Assembly: GCA_030430565.1 (NCBI GenBank)
Contig: JAUIKS010000022.1
Coordinates: 62,001 to 126,000 of the forward strand
Direction: 5' to 3'
DNA length: 64,000 bases
Source of the DNA: Polyangia bacterium
GTDB lineage: Bacteria > Myxococcota_A > Polyangia > Nannocystales > Nannocystaceae
Shown here: positions 51,754 through 59,943 of the stretch, piece after piece
How the letters are laid out: every line of letters begins with the position of its first letter
How positions within the stretch are numbered: the first letter of the stretch is position 1
The notes under the pieces: model-generated
Seen by the model: the letters and a program-made list of their open reading frames with translations, nothing else
Told to the model about the DNA's origin: nothing
The model's database searches: none
Program-made: the position numbers and the translations under genes

Positions 51754-52491
51754 TCAGCGCAGGCGGTCCGCGACGGCGCGGATGAGCCGCGGATCCTGGT
51801 GAAAGAAGTGGCTCGCGTCGTGCTCGATGAGTTCGAAGTCAGCCCCCGTAACCTCTGACCACGCCGCGACGCGCGCGCGGGTTAACGTGACGTCGCGGCG
51901 GCCGAACCAGGCCGAGATAGGCGCCTCGATCGGCGACCCGGGCTCGTGGCGGTAGCGCTCCAGCAACGCAAAGTCCGCGCGCAGCGTCGGGACGAACAGA
52001 TCCATCAACGCGCGCTCCGCTAGCACCTGCGGCGGGATCGCGTTGTAGCGCTCTTGCAGCGCGGCGAGGAACGCGTCGCGGGGGAGCTCGGCGATCGGCG
52101 CCGCCTCGAGGAAACGCGGCGCGTGGCGTGAAATTACGAACAGCCGGCGCGGCGGCGGGTGCCCGCGTCGCCGCAGCGCGCGGACGAGCTCATACGCGAC
52201 CGTCGCGCCCAGGCTGTAGCCAAGCAGCGAGTACGGGCGATCGAGCGCCTCCTGAAGGCCCTCCACCAGCGCCGCGACGAGCGCGGCCATATCTTGATAT
52301 GGCCGCTCGGACATCCGAACCTCGCGGCCGGGCAGCAGCACCGGGCACAGCTCGACGTCGGCCGGCAGCTGTCGCGCCCAGGAAGCGAAGGCTGCGGCGC
52401 CGCCACCCGCGAACGGGAGGCACAGCAGCCGCAGCCGTGCGTCAGCCCGTAGCGTGTGCAGCCACGGGGTCTTCGGTGTAGCGCGCCGCAT
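51754..52491 (-). CDS. Type II thioesterase
   Basis: 245 aa, alpha/beta hydrolase of the NRPS/PKS editing thioesterase family. LPFAGGGAAAFASWA near the N-terminus, nucleophile in GYSLGA (Ser about 92), Asp in WFGRRDVTL and catalytic His in EHDASHFF near the C-terminus; the length is normal. Such enzymes clear wrongly primed or stalled carriers. It is the first gene on the operon strand, 344 bp before PKS1, so it may have its own promoter. No clear Shine-Dalgarno precedes the ATG. Confidence 0.93.
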   Translation of the reverse strand: MRRATPKTPWLHTLRADARLRLLCLPFAGGGAAAFASWARQLPADVELCPVLLPGREVRMSERPYQDMAALVAALVEGLQEALDRPYSLLGYSLGATVAYELVRALRRRGHPPPRRLFVISRHAPRFLEAAPIAELPRDAFLAALQERYNAIPPQVLAERALMDLFVPTLRADFALLERYRHEPGSPIEAPISAWFGRRDVTLTRARVAAWSEVTGADFELIEHDASHFFHQDPRLIRAVADRLR

Positions 52492-52536
52492 CGACGACGT
52501 GCGCGTGGGCGCCTCGGGTAGCGAGGCGCCCGCGGA

Positions 52537-52839
52537 CTACTTCGCGGCGGCGGGCTCCTCCGCCTTGGCCTCGGGCTTCGCCTCTTGCTTCGCGGGCGCG
52601 GCCTTCTTGAGATGCTTCAAGATCCCCTGACCGGTGGTCGAGCGAACGTAGGAGTTCGCCGCGACCAGCGCGAAACCGAGCGGACCGAGCGCTGTTCGGG
52701 CGAGACCGCCGACGAGGAAGTGACCTGCACCCGCGAGCAGTTGACCGTCGATCAAAAGGCTCGATCCGGGGATGATCGAGTCGCCAACGAGCTTGACCGC
52801 ATTCGGGACCGTCTTGTCAGTATTGTTATCCACAGCCAT
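52537..52839 (-). CDS. Small hydrophobic protein, paralogue of the gene at 53023
   Basis: 100 aa. The core (about 12-75) is a Gly/Ala/Leu-rich hydrophobic region: NAVKLVGDSIIPGSSLLIDG, then GAGHFLVGGLARTALGPLG and VAANSYVRSTTGQ. A Lys/Ala/Glu tail follows. It is closely similar to the divergently transcribed protein at 53023-53388 (same pattern of PGxSLLxDG, ALGPxG, ANSY, TGQ). There is no signal peptide; one or two membrane-embedded helices are likely. It could be a DUF6072-type protein, an unverified recollection; function is unknown. It lies 45 nt upstream of the type II thioesterase and may be co-transcribed with it. Confidence 0.8.
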   Translation of the reverse strand: MAVDNNTDKTVPNAVKLVGDSIIPGSSLLIDGQLLAGAGHFLVGGLARTALGPLGFALVAANSYVRSTTGQGILKHLKKAAPAKQEAKPEAKAEEPAAAK

Positions 52840-52879
52840 CGCAGTCTGTCACGAGACGGCGGAAATTGCCATGCGGACA

Positions 52880-52932
52880 GGAACGCCTAAATGGCCATAG
52901 AAGGACGATATCGCGTGTTCCTGCGCGTTCCT
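52880..52932. promoter_or_regulatory. Repeated AGGAAC/GTTCCT elements in the divergent promoter region
   Basis: AGGAACG at 52879-52885 faces two direct GTTCCT copies at about 52917 and 52927. GGAACGC (52880-52886) and GCGTTCC (52925-52931) form an exact inverted repeat across 38 nt. The position between two divergent paralogous genes suggests a shared regulator site. Confidence 0.35.
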
Positions 52933-52959
52933 ACACGTCGCGCGGGCAGTCGCGCACGC

Positions 52960-52988
52960 TTGACAGCGTGACGGGATCGGCCTAGCGT
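52960..52988 (+). promoter_or_regulatory. Candidate promoter for the small protein at 53023
   Basis: A perfect -35 TTGACA (52960-52965), a 17-nt spacer and TAGCGT (52983-52988) as a -10 with three of six matches. Confidence 0.5.
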
Positions 52989-52992
52989 CGAC

Positions 52993-53010
52993 TCGCGCGA
53001 AAGCGCGCGA
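52993..53010 (+). repeat. Leader hairpin before the ribosome site of the 53023 gene
   Basis: TCGCGCG, loop AAAG, then the exact complement CGCGCGA. It ends one base before the GGAG ribosome site (53012-53015), so folding could limit translation. Confidence 0.45.
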
Positions 53011-53022
53011 CGGAGTGCGTCT

Positions 53023-53388
53023 ATGGAGAAGCCTGATCAAAAGACGATCAACAACGCGATCAAGCTGCTCGGCGAGGCCTTCGTGCCAGGCGCCAGCCTG
53101 CTCATGGACGGCAAGATCGTCTCAGGCGCGGCGCACCTGATTGTTGGGACATGGGCCAAGGTCGCGCTCGGGCCGGTCGGCGCTGGCATCGTCGTGGCGA
53201 ATTCCTACTCGGAGTCCGTGACCGGGCAGAACCTGCTCAAGCACTTCTCGCGCGTCGCCCAGACCGCGCAGGAGGCCTACGACGCGCGCGTGAAGCAAGA
53301 CGGCGCGCAGCCGGCCAAGGACGCCAGCTCGCAGGCGGCGGGCGAGGGCGCGCGGTCGACCCCGGGCGACGAGCAGCCCGGGCAGTAG
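53023..53388 (+). CDS. Small hydrophobic protein, paralogue of the gene at 52537
   Basis: 121 aa with GGAG 7 nt before the ATG. The core NAIKLLGEAFVPGASLLMDG, AAHLIVGTWAKVALGPVG and VVANSYSESVTGQNLLKHF matches the divergent neighbour almost position by position; the tail is different and rich in Gln, Ala and Gly. It probably associates with a membrane through the central Gly/Ala/Val region. The gene precedes the ATP-grasp gene by 35 nt and is probably in one transcript with it. Function is unknown. Confidence 0.82.
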   Translation: MEKPDQKTINNAIKLLGEAFVPGASLLMDGKIVSGAAHLIVGTWAKVALGPVGAGIVVANSYSESVTGQNLLKHFSRVAQTAQEAYDARVKQDGAQPAKDASSQAAGEGARSTPGDEQPGQ

Positions 53389-53423
53389 CGTCGGGCGCGG
53401 CGTCTCGAGCTACAACGATCGCC

Positions 53424-54284
53424 GTGGCCAAGATCCTGTGGCTCGGCGAGCCGGGCAGTGAAGACGTCGCGCGCGTCGGCGGGAAGGCGGCAAGCCTCGC
53501 GCGGCTGGCGGGCGCGCATCGGGTCCCTCCAGGCTTCTGCGTCCCCGCCGAGGCCCGTGAGCCGACGATGACGCCGACGCTGCGTGACGCCGTCGTTCAG
53601 GCCTACGCGACGCTCGCGGCGCGCGTGGGCGTCGAGGCGCCGGCAGTCGCGGTGCGCTCCTCAGCGGTCGACGAGGACGGCGCGCTCGCGTCCTTCGCCG
53701 GCGTCCTCAGCTCCTACCTCAACGTCCGCGGCGTCGAAGATGTCCTCGCGGCCATCCAGCGATGCTGGGCCTCCGCCGCGGACCCGCGCGCGCGCGCCTA
53801 TCGAACTCAGCGCGGCCAAGAGCTCAGCGCGCCCGTCGGCGTGCTCGTGCAGGCCCTGGTCCCGGCGGACGCCGCCGCGGTCGTGTTCAGCGTAAACCCG
53901 ACCGGCGGCGCGCGCGACGAGCTCGTCATCAACGCCAATTGGGGGCTCGGCGAGAGCGTCGTCGGCGGCCTCGTCACCCCTGACACCTGGGTGCTGCAGC
54001 GCCCAGCGCTCTCGACGGCGCGCTTCCAGCTCGGCGACAAGCAGCGCATGACCGTGCGCGTCGACGGGGGGACCCGAGAGGTCCCGGCGCTCCGTCGGCT
54101 CCGTCGTCGGCCGTGCCTAGACGACGCCCAGGCGCGAGCGCTCGGCGAGCTCGCGCTTCGCCTTGAGCGAGAGACCGGCGCGCCCGTTGATCTCGAGTGC
54201 GCCTTCGCGGACGGGCAGCTCTATCTCCTGCAGTGTCGCCCGATCACCACCCTCGGCGAGGGCGCGCGCGCGAAGGATCGCTAG
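53424..54284 (+). CDS. Free ATP-grasp domain of a PEP-synthase/rifampin-phosphotransferase-type enzyme
   Basis: 286 aa from the GTG at 53424 (VAKILWLG); longer extensions overlap the preceding gene out of frame. It is the PPDK_N-type nucleotide domain alone: GGKAASLARL (about 20), RVPPGFCVPA, AVRSSAVDEDGALASFAG, VFSVNPTGG, NANWGLGESVVGGLVTPD and, at the end, LECAFADGQLYLLQCRPITT. In intact enzymes this domain uses ATP to phosphorylate a His on a swivelling domain. That His domain is absent here but occurs at the C-terminus of NRPS2 (7888-9600). I infer that the two polypeptides work together. The usual glycine-rich motifs appear intact. Confidence 0.9.
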   Translation: MAKILWLGEPGSEDVARVGGKAASLARLAGAHRVPPGFCVPAEAREPTMTPTLRDAVVQAYATLAARVGVEAPAVAVRSSAVDEDGALASFAGVLSSYLNVRGVEDVLAAIQRCWASAADPRARAYRTQRGQELSAPVGVLVQALVPADAAAVVFSVNPTGGARDELVINANWGLGESVVGGLVTPDTWVLQRPALSTARFQLGDKQRMTVRVDGGTREVPALRRLRRRPCLDDAQARALGELALRLERETGAPVDLECAFADGQLYLLQCRPITTLGEGARAKDR

Positions 54285-54339
54285 CAGACCGCGTGGACCC
54301 TCGTCACGGGCAGCCAGCCCCCGTCGCGCACCACGAGAC

Positions 54340-55890
54340 TCAGATTCGCCCGACGCGCTGCCGCGGCGTCGGGGCGGCCTCGGTCCAGCCAAGCCCGTCG
54401 CTCGACGGCACCAGCCCGCCCGTCACCAGCGGCGCCTCGCGACCGCGTCGCTCACCGAGCCGCGCCTGCAGCTGGAGCTGCGCGATCTCCTTGGTAAAGC
54501 CCTCCATAAAGCCCGAGGCGTCAAAGCCTCCCGCGACCGCGGGCGACGCTCGACGGGGGCGTCGACGCTTCCCGGTCTCGACGCCGGGGTTGAGGGTCTG
54601 CTCCATCCAGCTCCCGAAGCCCTCGCGCGCGGCGAAGAACTCGCGGCCCCCGTAGAACGCCGGCTCATCGACCTGCGAGCGCCCCGCGACCAGCCGGATG
54701 AAGGCCTCGTTGTCGCGCTCCTCGGTGTTGATGATCTTGCGCGCCGACCAGAAGTAGGAGTCGGCGTCTTGGTTCATGTCGTAGAAGGCCATGAGGAACT
54801 GGTAGAAGTTGCCGAACTCTCGCCGGTAGCGCAGCTCGAATTCGCCGAAGCAGCGCTCCTCATCGAGATGTCCATCAAGGCAGGTGTTGATCGAGCGCGC
54901 GGCGAGCAGCGCCGAGTAGGTCGCCAGGTGCACGCCCGAGGAGAACACGGGGTCGATGAAGCAGGCCGCGTCCCCGACGAGCGCGACCCCCGGCGCCCAG
55001 AAGCGCGTGTTGCAGTAGGAGTAGTCCTTGCGCACGCGCAGCTCGCCGTAGGGCCCCTCGTCCACGCGCGTGGCCCCGGCGAGCAGGTCGTCGATGATCG
55101 GGCAGGCCTTGATGTAGCGCCGCATCGCCTGCTCATGCCCGCGCTTCAGCTCCTCCGCCGCCTCGCGGGAGACCACCGCGCCGACGCTGGTCACGTCGTC
55201 CGCGAGCGGGATGTGCCAGAACCACCCGTCGCGAAACGCGGCGCACAGGATGTTGCCCTCGTTCGGCGGCGGCAGCCGCTTGCCGCCCTTGTAGTAGCCG
55301 AACAGCGCGACGTTCTGAAAGAACCTCGAGTACACCCGGTCGCCGACGACGCCGCGCGAGCGGTGCCCCGAGGCGTCCCCGACGAAGCGGGCGCGCGCGA
55401 CGTGCTCCGCGCCCGCGTCGTCGCGGTAGCGCACGCCGGTGACCCTGTCGCCCTCGCGCAGCAGCTCCAGCGCCTTGTGCCGCTCGCGGACCTCCACGCC
55501 CTTGCGCGCCGCGTTGCGCAGGAGCATCTCGTCAAAGCGCGCGCGCTCGACCTGGTAGGCGTAGCCGTACGGATCCGCGTCGCTCTTCGTGAACGCGAAG
55601 TCCCAGGTCTGCTGACTCTTGCCCCACCGGAACGTGCCGCCGCGCTTGCGCGTGAAGCCGGCGGCGGCGATCTCCTCGGACAGCCCGAGCATCGAGCAGA
55701 CGCCGTGGATCGTCGCGGGCAGCAGCGACTCGCCGATCTGGTGACGCGGGAAGCTCGACTCCTCGAGCAGGAGCACGCGGTGCCCCTTCATCGCGACGAA
55801 GGACGCCAGCGTCGCGCCGCCCGGCCCACCGCCGAGCACGATGAGATCGTACGACGAGCTCGAACCTTCCGATGTACCTCGACTCTCCAT
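54340..55890 (-). CDS. Flavin-dependent halogenase
   Basis: 516 aa from the ATG at 55890; a TTG further upstream (55926) is possible but less likely. FAD-binding GGGPGGATLA (about 16), ESSFPRHQIGESLLP, a Lys in FTRKRGGTFRW that could be the halogenase lysine, and WFWHIPL (about 223), which is the WxWxIP signature of halogenases that keeps out monooxygenase activity. GDAACFIDPVFSSGVH is the second FAD motif. The C-terminal 150 residues resemble halogenases acting on carrier-bound or phenolic substrates. It needs a flavin reductase from elsewhere. I infer chlorination of an aromatic residue, most simply a Tyr bound to module 7. It is convergent with the ATP-grasp gene. Confidence 0.9.
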   Translation of the reverse strand: MESRGTSEGSSSSYDLIVLGGGPGGATLASFVAMKGHRVLLLEESSFPRHQIGESLLPATIHGVCSMLGLSEEIAAAGFTRKRGGTFRWGKSQQTWDFAFTKSDADPYGYAYQVERARFDEMLLRNAARKGVEVRERHKALELLREGDRVTGVRYRDDAGAEHVARARFVGDASGHRSRGVVGDRVYSRFFQNVALFGYYKGGKRLPPPNEGNILCAAFRDGWFWHIPLADDVTSVGAVVSREAAEELKRGHEQAMRRYIKACPIIDDLLAGATRVDEGPYGELRVRKDYSYCNTRFWAPGVALVGDAACFIDPVFSSGVHLATYSALLAARSINTCLDGHLDEERCFGEFELRYRREFGNFYQFLMAFYDMNQDADSYFWSARKIINTEERDNEAFIRLVAGRSQVDEPAFYGGREFFAAREGFGSWMEQTLNPGVETGKRRRPRRASPAVAGGFDASGFMEGFTKEIAQLQLQARLGERRGREAPLVTGGLVPSSDGLGWTEAAPTPRQRVGRI

Positions 55891-55962
55891 CCGAGACAGG
55901 CTCCCCGCGGCGCCCCTGCTTGTCAATCGAGGCGACGCGCCGTCGCGCGCTCTCGAGCGTCT

Positions 55963-58224
55963 CTAGCTCGTGGGAGCCGGGGCCGCGCCCGCGCACGCGC
56001 CGGCGCTCGGCGCGTTCTCGATAATGACTTTCGAGTCAGGTTCGACGTCGCGCGCCTCGCTCGGCGGTCGCTCGAGCTCGCGCTCGCGCGCGGGGCTCTC
56101 CGCCGCCGGCGTCGCGTACTTGAAGCGCGGATAGACCGCGATCCCCATCGCCGTCGACATGCTGATGATGTTGAGCGCGAGCGCGTGGTAGTAGCCCCAG
56201 CCCGCCAGGAACACGCCCGCGACGTTGATCACGCCCGGCACCATCCCCGCGGTGTTGCCCGCCTTGAGCGCGCGCTCCATGTCGTCCGCGAAGCCGAACA
56301 GCATCGGCAGCTTCTCGAGGCTCTCCTGCATGAGCACGACCTGGGCCGTATCCGTCGCCACCGTCGTCGCGCCGCGCAGCGAGACCGAGACGTTGGCTCT
56401 CTTGAGCGCGATCGAGTCGTTGATCCCGTCCCCGACGAAGCAGACCGAGCGCCCCTCGGCCTGCAGCTGCTCGACCAGCGCGGCCTTGCCCTCCGGCAGC
56501 ACGTTGGCGAAGAAGCGATCGATCTCGAGCGCCTCGGCGAGCCGCCGCGTCGGCTCTTCTTGGTCGCCGGAGATCACGACCAGCTTGAGCCCGCGTTCGC
56601 GCAGCGCCGCCAGCACCGCGGCGGCCTCGGGGCGAATAGTCGGCTGCAGCTCGATCGCGCCCGCGAGCGCGTCATCGACCGCGACCATCACGAGCGAGTG
56701 CCCCTGTCGCTCGCATAGATCGCGCTGCTCGAGGATGGCGCTCGGGATCGTGATCCCCGAGCGTGTCATATAGCGATCGCTTCCGACCTGGATGGTGTGC
56801 TCGGCCAGCTCGACGCGGATCCCGTAGCCGACCTCGTAGCGTGACTGCTCGATGTCCGGCAGCTCGAGCCCTCGCGTCTCCGCCTCGGCGAGGATCGCCT
56901 GCGCGATCGGGTGACTCTGGCGGTGCTCGGCCGCGGCCGCGAAGCGCAGCAGGCTCTGCTCGTCGTGGGCGCCGACGCAGTGGATCGTGGTCACGTGCGG
57001 CTGCGAGATCGTCAGCGTCCCGGTCTTGTCGAAGAGCACCGTGTCGACCTCCGAGAGCAGCTCGAGCGAACGACCGTCCTTCAGCAGGATCGCGTTGTCG
57101 GCCGCGATGTTCAGGAGGTTGAGCATCGTGATCGGGCCGCTGATGCGTACCGTCACCCCGAAGGACGAGTTCAGCACCGCGAGCGCGCCCATCGGGCCGA
57201 CCGTGCCGAGCGCGAGCCCAGAGAGCACGAGGGTTGGGAGCGCGGCGTCGTGCGCGAGCTTGCTCCCGCGCGACTGCAGGTCGAGCTGATAGCTCGCGGT
57301 GCTGTTGAGCACGTCGCCGATCTTCGCCGCGACGGTCTCCTCGCCCGCCTTCTCCACGCGCACCGCGACGCGCCCCGCGAGCACAAGCGTCGACGCGTAC
57401 ACGGTGTCGCCTACCAGCTTCTCGACCGGCTGCGCCTCGCCCGTCAGCATCTGCTGATCAATCGACGCGATGCCGTCGACGATCGTGCCGTCCACCGGCA
57501 TGTGCCCGCCGGCCATCACCACCACGACATCGCCCGGCTCGATCGCCTCGAACGGGCGCTCGACCTCGACCCCATCGATCAGCACCCACACCGAGCGCGG
57601 GTGATTGCCGAACACCTCGACGATGCCCTTGTGCGAGCGGTCCTGCGTGACCACGAGCAGCTTCTCGGCCATATAGAAGAACAGCGCCGCCGCGAACGCG
57701 GGCGTGAACAGACCGCCGAGCCAGATCGCGGTCACGTTGAGGGCGCTGATGACGTGGTAGGTGACCCGCTTCTGCTTGCGCACCGACTGGATCGCCATCT
57801 CGTAGGCCGGCAGCGCCATGGTGAACGAGAGCGGCACGATGACGTAGAGGCTCGCGGGCGCGACCGCACCGCCGACGACGATGGCGACCAAGTACAGCGC
57901 GGTGTGCCCGATCCGGCGGTTGAGGATCTCCTCGTGCTTGCTGATCTGCAGCCCGCCCATCGCGTCGAGGTGCTCGGTCCGCGACTGCCCGAACAGCGGA
58001 TCGACGCGCTCGACCATGAAGCGCTGCCAGCGCTCGTCAAGCTCCCCGGACCGCTCGCGCGACACCACCACGAGGTCCCGGCCGGTCTTCTCGAGCGCGT
58101 CGTCGAGTCGCGCGGCGACCTCCGAGACGAGCGGTGACACCTGCTCACGCACCACCTCCGAGACGCGCTCGACCGCCTCGTCGAGGCCGTGAACGAAGTT
58201 CGCCAGCGACCGCAACCAACTCAT
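55963..58224 (-). CDS. P-type ATPase of P1B-like type without a CPx motif
   Basis: About 753 aa from the ATG at 58224; a GTG at 58236 would add four residues. An N-terminal helical segment (1-100) precedes membrane segments. TGEAQPVEK (actuator loop), VLFDKTGTLTI, QSHPIAQAI, GDGINDSIAL and C-terminal membrane helices are all present. The membrane helix before the D-loop reads VRISGPITMLN, lacking the Cys-Pro metal site of P1B pumps. It is paralogous to the ATPase at the left edge, so two such pumps flank the cluster. The ion is unknown; a role in export or self-protection is only suggested by position. Confidence 0.92.
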   Translation of the reverse strand: MSWLRSLANFVHGLDEAVERVSEVVREQVSPLVSEVAARLDDALEKTGRDLVVVSRERSGELDERWQRFMVERVDPLFGQSRTEHLDAMGGLQISKHEEILNRRIGHTALYLVAIVVGGAVAPASLYVIVPLSFTMALPAYEMAIQSVRKQKRVTYHVISALNVTAIWLGGLFTPAFAAALFFYMAEKLLVVTQDRSHKGIVEVFGNHPRSVWVLIDGVEVERPFEAIEPGDVVVVMAGGHMPVDGTIVDGIASIDQQMLTGEAQPVEKLVGDTVYASTLVLAGRVAVRVEKAGEETVAAKIGDVLNSTASYQLDLQSRGSKLAHDAALPTLVLSGLALGTVGPMGALAVLNSSFGVTVRISGPITMLNLLNIAADNAILLKDGRSLELLSEVDTVLFDKTGTLTISQPHVTTIHCVGAHDEQSLLRFAAAAEHRQSHPIAQAILAEAETRGLELPDIEQSRYEVGYGIRVELAEHTIQVGSDRYMTRSGITIPSAILEQRDLCERQGHSLVMVAVDDALAGAIELQPTIRPEAAAVLAALRERGLKLVVISGDQEEPTRRLAEALEIDRFFANVLPEGKAALVEQLQAEGRSVCFVGDGINDSIALKRANVSVSLRGATTVATDTAQVVLMQESLEKLPMLFGFADDMERALKAGNTAGMVPGVINVAGVFLAGWGYYHALALNIISMSTAMGIAVYPRFKYATPAAESPARERELERPPSEARDVEPDSKVIIENAPSAGACAGAAPAPTS

Positions 58225-58695
58225 ACGCGCGCACACCCTACAATCGGCGCGTGGACGCTGTCCACGAAGACCGTACGCCGCAACGCGGATTGTTCCGCTC
58301 CGCGCTCGCGGGCGCGCGGCGTGCCGGCTGTATACACACGGAATCGCGCGCTACCCGATCGCCGCTCACGCTCCCGCGGACGACGTCGCGCGCGCGTTCG
58401 GATATGCGCCTTGTTTGAATGAACCACGCATTAAATCGAGTGCGATACTACAATGGATACGGCCTCGTCGCGCAGGCGTGACGTCGGTTCGAAGAGGTGC
58501 TCACATCGTGCCAAAAAAGTCGCACAAATCCGCGACGCCGCGCGGCCCCTCGCGTACTCGCCCATATCACGAAAACGCCCGGAAGACCGCCGTAGGTGTG
58601 ACGAGACGCGCGCTGCGTCGTGAGGGCGGTCCTCCGGGTCAGGTTGTTGCTGACTTCGACAACGAGTAACCGCAGCTTGCGTAAGCTATTGAAAC
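58225..58695. other. Intergenic region, no convincing gene
   Basis: A less GC-rich gap. A short plus-strand frame ends at 58669 and could start at ATG 58415 or GTG 58507 (53 aa, basic, KKSHKSATPRG), but ribosome site and similarity evidence are poor. A TGTATACA palindrome sits at 58329-58336, upstream of the ATPase. No terminator was seen. Confidence 0.4.
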
Positions 58696-59088
58696 CTAAG
58701 AAAAATCCAAGCGCGCGCTAGCGCGGTTCCGTCGTGGTTCCAATACCCCGATCGTGTCGTCGCGGGTACTCGGGGCCAGGTGCATATAGACCTGCGTCGT
58801 AGCGAGGTTGGCGTGGCCGGCGAGCTTCTGGATCTTGACCGCCGAGACGCCTCGCGTGGCGAGATGCGAGCAGAACGTGCGCCTCAGAGTATGCGGGCCC
58901 GCGCTAGCGAGCCCGGCGCGGCACATGGCACATGGCCGTTCGAACATGGCGGGCCAGCACCGAGTGGGTGAATGGCTCAGTCGGCGGTCCGAGCTGGCCA
59001 CGCAGCACGTTCTCGCAGACGTGGATCCGGTTGCGATCGAAGAACAGGTAACAGGTGTCGCCAGCGCCTGAATCTCGCCGGGCCTCAA
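58696..59088 (-). pseudogene. Tyrosine recombinase (phage-type integrase), truncated and frameshifted
   Basis: The C-terminal catalytic domain is visible in pieces. RPGEIQAL (first catalytic Arg region) is in one frame. FFDRNRIHVCENVLRGQLG and SVLARHVRTAMCHV are in another (frame open 59224-58904). Then HTLRRTFCSHLATRG and GHANLATTQVYMHL (box II with His, Arg and Tyr) are back in the first frame. At least two frameshifts separate them and the N-terminal domain is missing. All catalytic motifs survive in sequence, so the decay looks recent. It is a relic of a mobile element at the right edge of the cluster. Confidence 0.75.
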
Positions 59089-59848
59089 TGTTGCGTAAAT
59101 TCAGTCCCGCAGGCCCGGTGCTTCCTGCGCACCTGCTCTCGCCTCTCCGCCGAACGTGACCCCGGGTAGGCCCCTGGCGCACACGTAACCAGGCGCGCGA
59201 ATTTAACGAAACATGTTCATACATTTATGTTTCAACTTTCGCCTCGCGGCGTGATTATCGCGCCACGCTGACCAAACGCTTTCGGTGTGTCCTGTATTAC
59301 GCCGCGCTCGCTTGCTTGTGGGGGCGAGTGGGAGATTCATGTGGTGAATGAAGTCGTTGAATATGGCCTGCGTTCGCGCCAGGCCTACTACCCGCACCCA
59401 TTTCGGCTTGACCGGCAAATCCTGCTGAAACGCCGAGCGGTCAAACGCGCCGCGTACCTACGACGTAGCGCATTGGCTGCGGCGGCTTCAGCGATCACTG
59501 CATGGCCCATGCAGGCGCTCGAGAGCCTGATTCGACGGAGAACGGTCTATGATCTGCACATTTTTCGAGACCCGCGGAAATTCCTGCCGGCGAGGCGCGT
59601 GTAGGTTAGGAGCGAAAACTGACGTGGCGGCGGCGGCGCGGTGTTTCACGCAGGTTTTTCAGCGCGCGCGGCATAGGCTGCACTGTGTGACGCCCCGTCG
59701 CGCGTACAACGTCAGCGCGGGTAAGCGGATGTGCTCGCCACGGCGCTTGATCGTTCATGATGCTTGATAGGACATGTATTTTTGTTCTCGTTCGACGTGT
59801 ACGAACAGGGCGACACTCCTCGCACAACGCCGCCGATCGTGCCAGGAC
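59089..59848. other. AT-richer intergenic region without a supported gene
   Basis: Base composition drops clearly below the flanking genes. Several short frames exist on both strands (e.g. 59287-59604 plus, 59203-59418 minus) but none has recognisable motifs or a good ribosome site. It is probably residue of past insertion events linked to the integrase relic. Confidence 0.5.
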
Positions 59849-59877
59849 CTGACACGATATTGATCCGAAGCTAAATA
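59849..59877 (+). promoter_or_regulatory. Candidate promoter of the peroxidase lipoprotein gene
   Basis: CTGACA (59849-59854), a 17-nt spacer and TAAATA (59872-59877), followed by a leader of about 60 nt to the ATG at 59944. Confidence 0.4.
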
Positions 59878-59943
59878 AAACGCGAGCGTTGTCCGCGAAG
59901 CCGTATCCATACTGAGGATATGGAGGCTCGTGGAGGTAAAGCT

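Noticed and set aside
53151..53423. Longer N-terminus for the ATP-grasp gene
   Set aside because: It overlaps the small-protein gene at 53023 in another frame and lacks family similarity; homology begins at the GTG at 53424.
58415..58669. Short basic protein (53-84 aa)
   Set aside because: Start ambiguous, no family seen; kept only as a note in the intergenic entry.
59287..59604. 105-codon plus-strand frame
   Set aside because: No ribosome site, no motif, and it lies in a compositionally odd non-coding stretch.
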